IMG/VR virus record: IMGVR_UViG_3300010885_002439
Location: 1 to 33,565 of that record
DNA length: 33,565 nucleotides
Direction: 5' to 3' (one strand)
Source of the DNA: a virus
Under the pieces are notes generated by a model. It was not told the origin of the DNA. It was given only the letters and a program-made list of their open reading frames with translations, and did not search any database. The translations under genes and the position numbers were made by a program. Below are positions 28,813 through 33,565 of the stretch, piece after piece; the stretch's first letter is position 1, and every line of letters begins with the position of its first letter.

Positions 28813-29017
28813 GATGGTGTATTGCGATTATCTAGCTTCATTGGTTCGTGAGGGGCTGCAACACCTAGACATGAACAACTTGATCGCAGAGGTTAGTTCT
28901 GTACAGCTAGACCTGAACGACAGAGGCGTGATGCAGTCAACAGATAAGCACATTGGCGTAACAGATGTCACAGGACAAAAGTACCTTGTAACTGTAAGCA
29001 AGGTAATTGACATATAA
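28799..29017 (+). CDS. 72-residue hypothetical protein
   Basis: The ATG overlaps the P-like gene end by 14 bases and has GGAGAAATC just before it. The product reads MKKVKMVYCDYLASLVREGLQHLD, then EVSSVQLDLNDRGVMQSTDKHIG and a beta end GQKYLVTVSKVIDI. It has no known motif. Position in the replication operon suggests a small accessory. Translation is well supported by the binding site. Family unknown. Confidence 0.55.
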   Translation: MKKVKMVYCDYLASLVREGLQHLDMNNLIAEVSSVQLDLNDRGVMQSTDKHIGVTDVTGQKYLVTVSKVIDI

Positions 29018-29062
29018 TATACTATGTATCATACTTACAACCCATCATAAGAAAGGATTTAT

Positions 29063-29365
29063 ATGTCAGGAACTCAGGCAGTAACCAAGATCAGAAATCT
29101 GTTTAGAGAAGTTGGCACACCCATGAGATTAGCTAATATCAAGGCAAAACTACCTGAACTAGAAACATCATCTATCTCAATGTCACTCTGCTACTTTATC
29201 AAGCAGCGTTATGCCACACGCGAGCTAGTACCCAATATATGTGAAAAGCAACGCAAGAATGTATGGCTGTATACATACTATGACAAACGACTGCCAGCAC
29301 CCACAGCATCAACAACTGGATTAACAGAAGGCGTAATAACAATAAACTGCCACAAACACGCATAG
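29063..29365 (+). CDS. 100-residue winged-helix-like protein
   Basis: The ATG is preceded by AAGGATTTAT. The product contains AVTKIRNLFREVGTPMRLANIKAKLPELETSSISMSLCYFIKQRYATRELVP, a helix-turn-helix with a final strand pair (KNVWLYTYYDK). It may be a small DNA-binding regulator. The last 25 residues are flexible. It lies between the replication genes and the Q-like gene, the place of the nin region of lambda. Family unknown. Confidence 0.55.
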   Translation: MSGTQAVTKIRNLFREVGTPMRLANIKAKLPELETSSISMSLCYFIKQRYATRELVPNICEKQRKNVWLYTYYDKRLPAPTASTTGLTEGVITINCHKHA

Positions 29366-29372
29366 TATTGCA

Positions 29373-29777
29373 ATGAGCAAGCGGTTTAGTGATCCAGACT
29401 TTGAACAGCTCTGCGTGAACTTTTGGCAGATAGCCAAAGCACACCAGTATGGTGGACCACGTTTGCCACCATCGTTTAGCAAAGTATTGAACCAAGGCTC
29501 GATGGACTACAACAAAGACTATCCACTCAATCCATACTTCCCAGCCTTTGTGATGGTAATAGATAGCTTGGAGATTGGAGAGCAGATAGCCTTCTATGCA
29601 ATCTACATAGGATCAGCATATAGGCTAGGCAAGAAAGTACCGATCAAAGTCATAGCAAATGAGATAGGAGTTAACCGATCCAACTTCTACAAGAAGGCAG
29701 ACCGAGCAGCAAAGAAGGCATGGTTACAGACTAAGGCTATTATGTACCTGTACACTACGCTGCATAGTGAGCAGTAA
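29373..29777 (+). CDS. Q-like late antiterminator candidate
   Basis: A 134-residue protein with GGPRLPPSFSKVLN, PAFVMVIDSLEIGEQIAFYAIYIGSAYRLGKKVPIKVIANEIGVNRSNFYKKADRAAKKAWLQTKAI. The last third is a helix-turn-helix with the arrangement of phage Q or RinA type activators of late transcription. Gene order fits: it lies at the end of the early rightward operon and directly before the noncoding region that leads to terminase and late genes. No Shine-Dalgarno is obvious. The call is moderate, based on pattern and position. Confidence 0.55.
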   Translation: MSKRFSDPDFEQLCVNFWQIAKAHQYGGPRLPPSFSKVLNQGSMDYNKDYPLNPYFPAFVMVIDSLEIGEQIAFYAIYIGSAYRLGKKVPIKVIANEIGVNRSNFYKKADRAAKKAWLQTKAIMYLYTTLHSEQ

Positions 29778-29793
29778 TACAAGTGATACAAGT
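29777..29793 (+). repeat. ATACAAGT direct repeat
   Basis: ATACAAGT at 29777-29784 and 29786-29793, spaced by one base, overlapping the stop codon of the Q-like gene. Confidence 0.6.
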
Positions 29794-29831
29794 ATATACA
29801 TTTTCGGGTCGAGGGCATTTGCTAAGAAGTA

Positions 29832-29851
29832 ATGTTGCAAAAGATGTTGCA
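29832..29851 (+). repeat. ATGTTGCA direct repeat
   Basis: ATGTTGCA at 29832-29839 and 29844-29851, period 12, inside the long inverted repeat. TTGCA is also part of the early -35 boxes. Confidence 0.5.
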
Positions 29852-29871
29852 TTAACACCTTCATGCGTAAG

Positions 29872-29887
29872 CGGACATTTTTGTCCG
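29872..29887. other. CGGACA stem-loop
   Basis: CGGACATTTTTGTCCG forms a perfect 6-bp stem with a TTTT loop. No T run follows on either strand, so it is not a typical terminator. Confidence 0.6.
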
Positions 29888-29938
29888 ATTAGCTATTAAC
29901 CCTGAAAATGTAATATATGCGTATCTCCCAACAAGGAA

Positions 29939-29958
29939 TTGACCTAGTGTAAACACTA
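29939..29958 (+). promoter_or_regulatory. Operator-like palindrome behind a TTGACC box
   Basis: TTGACC (29939-29944) looks like a -35 box, and the perfect palindrome TAGTGTAAACACTA (29945-29958) follows at once in the spacer position. No strong -10 lies at 17 bases (TTACAA), so it may need an activator. Confidence 0.45.
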
Positions 29959-29960
29959 TC

Positions 29961-29990
29961 TTTACAAATGTATAAAAAAATGTTTATACC
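29961..29990 (+). promoter_or_regulatory. Possible late promoter with dyad
   Basis: TTTACA (29961-29966), 18-bp spacer and TATACC (29985-29990). The spacer and -10 contain the perfect dyad GTATAAA-N6-TTTATAC (29970-29989). Match to consensus is modest. Confidence 0.35.
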
Positions 29991-30054
29991 TAAATAGTTA
30001 CCCGATTAGAACTGAACTGGATATGTACAGAACGGCAAGTAATTATCTCTAAAT

Positions 30055-30072
30055 GTTATACACCAGTATAAC
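30055..30072. repeat. GTTATAC inverted repeat
   Basis: GTTATAC at 30055-30061 and GTATAAC at 30066-30072 flank ACCA, a perfect 7-bp dyad. It shares the ATAC core with the dyad at 29970-29989. Confidence 0.6.
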
Positions 30073-30092
30073 TTTTAACGTAGTCACACAAT

Positions 30093-30132
30093 GTATCCAA
30101 TATGGGATACAAAATAACAGGATACAAAATAA
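30093..30132. repeat. GGATAC site cluster before small terminase
   Basis: GTATCC (30093-30098) is the inverse of GGATAC at 30105-30110, and GGATACAAAATAA occurs at 30105-30117 and again at 30120-30132 (15-base period). The last copy ends 47 bases before the terminase start codon. Confidence 0.65.
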
Positions 30133-30179
30133 TGATAATACTGTATATTTTCGCTAACCTAGAGAGAGCTATCCCCTAG

Positions 30180-30659
30180 ATGTCAGCCACTCCGATTGAT
30201 CCAAAGATTACTGAGGCGGTTGTTATAGATTGGCGTATGGGGCAACTCAGCCAAGATGACATAGCAGACAAGCACAAGATCAGCAAAGGCATGGTTAACA
30301 AACTATGCAAAGGCATGGCACAAGATGCCAAGGCTACTGTGACCGTAGGAATCCAATATAATCAAGCACTAAAAAATCAAGATGACCGAATGGTGACCGC
30401 CATTGAGGATACGGTTAGCAAACAGGTTCAGCGCATGGAGTGGCTAAATACCGCTGCACTTAAAAATGCCAGCGATGCAATGAAAGCTCCATGTGATGGA
30501 CAAGTAGATTTCAAGCATAGAGCAGATACCATAAGCAAAGCCAAAGAAGTTCTGGTTGGCAAGAACCCAGAAATAGCAGTACAGGTAAACACCCAGCTCA
30601 ATTCAATATCTCTCATAGAACACGAAGCGTTAAGCCGTAGGTTGATGAATGAGATATGA
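30180..30659 (+). CDS. terS: Terminase small subunit
   Basis: A 159-residue protein whose first 45 residues form a helix-turn-helix (KITEAVVIDWRMGQLSQDDIADKHKISKGMVNKLCKGM) typical of small terminases that recognise the packaging site. A central helical part (NQDDRMVTAIEDTVSKQVQRMEWLNTAALKNASDAM) would make the oligomer ring, and the end binds the large subunit. The stop overlaps the large subunit start (ATGA), as usual. The repeats just upstream are natural candidates for its binding site. The Shine-Dalgarno is weak (AGAGAGAG, 12 bases before). Confidence 0.8.
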   Translation: MSATPIDPKITEAVVIDWRMGQLSQDDIADKHKISKGMVNKLCKGMAQDAKATVTVGIQYNQALKNQDDRMVTAIEDTVSKQVQRMEWLNTAALKNASDAMKAPCDGQVDFKHRADTISKAKEVLVGKNPEIAVQVNTQLNSISLIEHEALSRRLMNEI

Positions 30660-32038
30660 GGCAATACACCCCAGAGGAAAGATTATCCGCTGCAATCAAT
30701 GCCAAGGTAGATTTATACTTTTATAGCAGATGGATGTTTGCCCTGCGTAGAGGGTATGGCTGGCTCAAAGCAGATCACCATAGGCTAATCTGTGATGCAC
30801 TAATGAAAGTGGTAAGAGGCGAAACAAAGCGACTTATCATTAACATTCCCCCCAGATACAGTAAGACAGAGTTAGCTGTGATTAACTTTATATCATGGTG
30901 TCTAGGACATTTTCCAGACTCAGAGTTTATCTACACCAGCTACTCAGCAAGACTAGCATCTAACTATAGCTGGCAGACCAGAGAGATGGTCAGCAGCAAG
31001 GAGTATAGAGATATATTCCCCAACACCATACTCAAGGATGACTCCAAAGCCAAAGACGAGTGGAGAACCACAGCAGGTGGATTAGTTTACTCAGCAGGAT
31101 CAGGTGGAACGATTACAGGGTTCGGTGCTGGTAAGCAAAGAGCTGATTTCGGTGGAGCAATCATCATAGATGATCCACATAAGCCAGACGAAGCACGATC
31201 AGATGTAATGCGTGAGAACGTGATTGATTGGTTTCAGAACACATTAGAGTCGCGTAAGAACTCCCCAGAAACACCCATCATCATAATAATGCAACGGCTA
31301 CACGAGCTAGACCTATCAGGTTGGCTACTAGCTGGCAACAATGGTGAGCAATGGGATCATATCTGTTTACCTGCTATACAAGCAGATGGAACAGCACTAT
31401 GGGAAGATAAGCACGACATAAAGACCTTGAGGCAGATGGAGCAATCAGCTCCGTACATCTTCTCCGGGCAGTATATGCAAAGCCCAGCCCCAGCCGAGGG
31501 CGGTATATTCAAGCCTGATCAGATCAAGGTAATAGATGCACTACCTGCTGGCGAGATCAAATGGTGCAGAGGATATGACCTAGCTAGTACAGTAGATGGA
31601 GATTGGACTGCTGGCGGTAAGCTGGGTAGGCTACCAGATGGTAGATTCATAATAGGTGATATGCTACGACTCAGAGCTGGTCCAGATGAACGCGACTCAG
31701 CAATGATTAACACGGCAGCACTAGATAGCAGAGCAGTAAAGATAAGTATTCCGCAAGACCCCGGACAGGCAGGAAAAACACAAGTGTTATACTTGACTAG
31801 GGAATTAGCTGGATACAATGTTAAAAGCTCCCCAGAGTCAGGAGATAAGATAACACGCGCAGAACCTTTCGCAGCTCAAATCAATGTCGGAAATGTGATG
31901 ATGCTTAGAGGCGAATGGAACGTACCACTAATAAATGAGATGCGTATGTTCCCTAATGGCGCAAATGATGATCAAGTGGATGCTCTATCAAGAGCTTTCT
32001 CTGAAGTTATGATTCCAAGAAGAAGTTTTTTCGGATAA
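30656..32038 (+). CDS. terL: Terminase large subunit
   Basis: A 460-residue protein with an ATPase domain carrying a Walker A-like NIPPRYSKTE (residues 63-72), FIYTSYSARLASNYSWQTREM, and Walker B GAIIIDDPHKP (Asp172, Asp173). The C-terminal RNase H-like nuclease domain includes KWCRGYDLASTVDGDWT (Asp308), QDPGQAGKTQ and NGANDDQVDALSRAF. It pumps DNA into proheads and cuts at the ends. The P-P-R-Y-S-K-T type is common to headful or cos phages of several groups, so the end type cannot be read directly. Confidence 0.9.
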   Translation: MRQYTPEERLSAAINAKVDLYFYSRWMFALRRGYGWLKADHHRLICDALMKVVRGETKRLIINIPPRYSKTELAVINFISWCLGHFPDSEFIYTSYSARLASNYSWQTREMVSSKEYRDIFPNTILKDDSKAKDEWRTTAGGLVYSAGSGGTITGFGAGKQRADFGGAIIIDDPHKPDEARSDVMRENVIDWFQNTLESRKNSPETPIIIIMQRLHELDLSGWLLAGNNGEQWDHICLPAIQADGTALWEDKHDIKTLRQMEQSAPYIFSGQYMQSPAPAEGGIFKPDQIKVIDALPAGEIKWCRGYDLASTVDGDWTAGGKLGRLPDGRFIIGDMLRLRAGPDERDSAMINTAALDSRAVKISIPQDPGQAGKTQVLYLTRELAGYNVKSSPESGDKITRAEPFAAQINVGNVMMLRGEWNVPLINEMRMFPNGANDDQVDALSRAFSEVMIPRRSFFG

Positions 32039-32042
32039 AACT

Positions 32043-33565
32043 ATGTTTAAATGGTTATTTAATAAACCTGTCGAGGTTAAGACACCTCAACCAAAAGCTA
32101 AGACTAGCCTGTTCAGTACGCACGAGTTCGATTTCCCTGCAAAGCGTTTCGATTTAGTAGAACGAGTATTCCAATTAAAGCGTGAGCAACCCATATTTCA
32201 TGGTGACTATGCACAGGATGACTCCAGCGATGGATTCCCACAATTTAAGACCTACAATGCAATGGCTAATACTGTCAGCGATGCTGTAGTAGGCTGGTAT
32301 GCAACGCAGGGATTCATAGGGGCGCAGCTGTGCGGTATCCTAGCTCAGAACTGGTTGATCAACAAAGCCTGTTCAATGCCGGGTGATGATGCTATCCGTA
32401 AAGGCTATAACATTGTTTCGATTGATGGCGATGAGCTACCACCAGAAGCAATAAAGATTATGAAGCGGTATGACCGTTCCATGCGCCTTAACTGGAATAT
32501 GCGTGAGTTTATCCGCAAGGGGCGTATCTTTGGTGTCAGGGTAGCCATGTTCAAGGTAATGTCTACTGATCCAGACTACTACGAGAAACCATTTAACATT
32601 GATGGCGTAACCCCCGGCAGCTATAAAGGCATTGTGCAGGTTGATCCTTACTGGACAGCTCCAATGCTAGATGGTGCTGCTGCAAGTCAGCCAGATACAT
32701 TACACTTCTACGAACCTACTTGGTGGATCATTAACGGCAAGAAGATACATAGATCACACCTGATCATCTTCCGTCATGCTGAACCAGTAGATGTACTAAA
32801 ACCATCATACATATACGGTGGCGTACCACTATCCCAGCAGATCATGGAGAGAGTATACGCAGCCGAACGCACAGCTAACGAAGCTCCACAACTGGCTATG
32901 ACCAAGCGGACTACTGTCTGGCTAACCGATATGGAAGCTGTAATGGCTAACTCAGATGCTGCCGTTGAAAGACTACAGCAATGGGCGCAGTACCGTGATA
33001 ACTTTGGCGTTAAGCTAGGTGACAAGGAAGGTGACGAGTTTTCTCAGTTCGATACATCCTTGGCAGACATGGATGCGTTGATAATGACTCAGTATCAGCT
33101 CGTAGCTGCTATTGCTGGCGTTCCAGCCACTAAGCTCATAGGTACATCACCCAAGGGCTTCAATGCCTCTGGTGAGTACGAGGAAGCCTCCTATCACGAA
33201 CTACTAGAATCAATACAAACACACGATTTAACACCATTGGCTGAAAGACATCACCAGCTAGTGATGAAATCCTTTGTCGAGTCACAATTAAAGCTCAAGT
33301 TAAATATACTAACTACCTTAAATTGGTTGCCACTCGACACCCCAACAGCTGCAGAACTGGCTGCTACTAATCTTACCAAGGCGCAGACATCTCAAATCCT
33401 GATCCAATCAGGCGCACTATCAAGTGAAGATGAACGCCAACGTATCGCTACAGACAAGGACTCTGGATACAATGAGCTAGGTATATTAGACGAGAATCCA
33501 GATAACTTTGAAGATGGCGAACCAGATGAGGAAACTCCTGATCAGCCTGAAAAAGAAGATGATAA
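32043..33565 (+). CDS. Portal protein (DUF1073 family), 3' end outside window
   Basis: Five hundred and seven codons from ATG at 32043 run off the right edge without a stop. The sequence has the DUF1073 layout: FPQFKTYNAMANTVSDAVVGWYATQGFIGAQLCGILAQNWLINKACSMPGDDAIRKGYNI, MREFIRKGRIFGVRVAMFKV, YGGVPLSQQIMERVYAAERTANEAPQLAMTKRTTVW, and GVPATKLIGTSPKGFNASGEYEE. The last visible part is acidic (NPDNFEDGEPDEETPD). The family forms the dodecameric portal. Some relatives carry an extra C-terminal domain, and this one is cut before that could be seen. It starts 4 bases after the large terminase. Confidence 0.85.
   Translation, partial: MFKWLFNKPVEVKTPQPKAKTSLFSTHEFDFPAKRFDLVERVFQLKREQPIFHGDYAQDDSSDGFPQFKTYNAMANTVSDAVVGWYATQGFIGAQLCGILAQNWLINKACSMPGDDAIRKGYNIVSIDGDELPPEAIKIMKRYDRSMRLNWNMREFIRKGRIFGVRVAMFKVMSTDPDYYEKPFNIDGVTPGSYKGIVQVDPYWTAPMLDGAAASQPDTLHFYEPTWWIINGKKIHRSHLIIFRHAEPVDVLKPSYIYGGVPLSQQIMERVYAAERTANEAPQLAMTKRTTVWLTDMEAVMANSDAAVERLQQWAQYRDNFGVKLGDKEGDEFSQFDTSLADMDALIMTQYQLVAAIAGVPATKLIGTSPKGFNASGEYEEASYHELLESIQTHDLTPLAERHHQLVMKSFVESQLKLKLNILTTLNWLPLDTPTAAELAATNLTKAQTSQILIQSGALSSEDERQRIATDKDSGYNELGILDENPDNFEDGEPDEETPDQPEKEDD

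Larger units (their letters stand above)
29793..29916. repeat. Long-range imperfect inverted repeat
   Basis: TATATACATTTTCGGGT (29793-29809) matches the reverse complement of ACCCTGAAAATGTAATATA (29899-29916, counting the pair of single-base insertions). The arms enclose about 90 bases with the CGGACA hairpin inside. Confidence 0.65.
29778..30179. other. Noncoding region with dense inverted and direct repeats
   Basis: About 400 bases with no credible gene between the Q-like gene and small terminase. It holds a long-range inverted repeat (29793-29809 with 29899-29916), a hairpin (29872-29887), a palindrome (29945-29958), two 7-bp dyads (29970-29989 and 30055-30072), a 6-bp dyad (30093-30110) and a direct repeat (30105-30117, 30120-30132), plus short direct repeats near the left side (29777-29793 and 29832-29851). 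This is the expected place of the late promoter, antitermination site and packaging site. Confidence 0.75.

Noticed and set aside
29778-30179. tRNA or small coding gene in the large gap
   Set aside because: No cloverleaf with CCA-type ends or TTCRA loop found by eye, and all frames are broken by stops.
32774-33025. Minus-strand frame in the portal gene
   Set aside because: Serine-rich shadow of the portal coding strand without initiation signals.
33540-33565. Direct circular joining of the two ends
   Set aside because: The portal frame would run into the fibre tail frame at base 2, but that has a one-in-three chance, and an expected MuF-type head gene would be missing. The ends more likely flank absent sequence.

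Overview
The window is part of the genome of a contractile-tailed double-stranded DNA bacteriophage (myovirus morphology) of a Gram-negative-type host. The phage identity rests on a complete set of structural genes: terminase, portal, prohead protease, cement, capsid, tail sheath and tube, frameshifted tail chaperone, tape measure and baseplate. The Gram-negative reading rests on the 3TM-type holin, the lambda-like early layout and the absence of Gram-positive features, and is an inference. The DNA is AT-rich throughout. No integrase, excisionase, CI-like repressor or tRNA gene is visible. Both edges cut genes: base 1 lies inside the 3' end of a fibre-like gene and the last base lies inside the portal gene, so the portal-to-protease interval (where a MuF-type head protein is expected) is missing.

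Layout. (1) 1-4950 rightward: fibre tail end, a small fibre-associated protein, an 18-unit 20-residue repeat protein, a beta-rich protein, DUF2213 protease/scaffold, cement protein and DUF2184 major capsid protein, closed by two tandem terminators. (2) 5056-9181: head-tail connector and neck proteins, tail sheath (DUF3383), tail tube. (3) 9185-11378: tail chaperone with a -1 slip on nine T and a tape measure with a tail-lysozyme domain. (4) 11378-17146: baseplate, spike, wedge and collar-domain fibre. (5) 17156-18525: lysis cassette (coiled-coil membrane protein, 42-residue basic peptide, DUF5675 protein with an SHGC motif, 3TM holin). (6) 24165-18526 leftward: seventeen small, tightly overlapping genes, including a PD-(D/E)XK-like nuclease, an HTH-metallophosphoesterase, a SprT-like metalloprotease, DUF3310 and an HNH-like protein. 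Three genes here are under 60 codons. (7) 27189-24402 leftward: recombination operon ending in a DUF1071 annealing protein, a YqaJ exonuclease and SSB, closed by a terminator. (8) 27260-29777 rightward: RusA, a DUF1376 replication protein carrying six 7-bp iterons, a lambda P-like loader, small proteins and a Q-like antiterminator candidate. (9) 29778-30179 noncoding and dense in inverted and direct repeats. (10) 30180 to the edge: small terminase, large terminase, portal.

The genes fit a lambda-like programme. Related early promoters (TTGCAT, 18-bp spacer, TATAAT) sit around the divergent point near 27.2 kb and drive recombination leftward and replication rightward. The Q-like protein is followed by a noncoding late-control and packaging region, and then by packaging, head, tail, baseplate and lysis genes.

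The most interesting items are: the dyad-rich 29.8-30.2 kb region; two early leaders that begin at the predicted +1 with a 20-nt hairpin showing a compensatory change; a GCAA-tetraloop hairpin repeated three times just after stop codons; the 7-bp iterons inside the DUF1376 gene; and the leftward accessory operon with its phosphoesterase-nuclease-protease trio. All family names come from reading the sequence without database searches.
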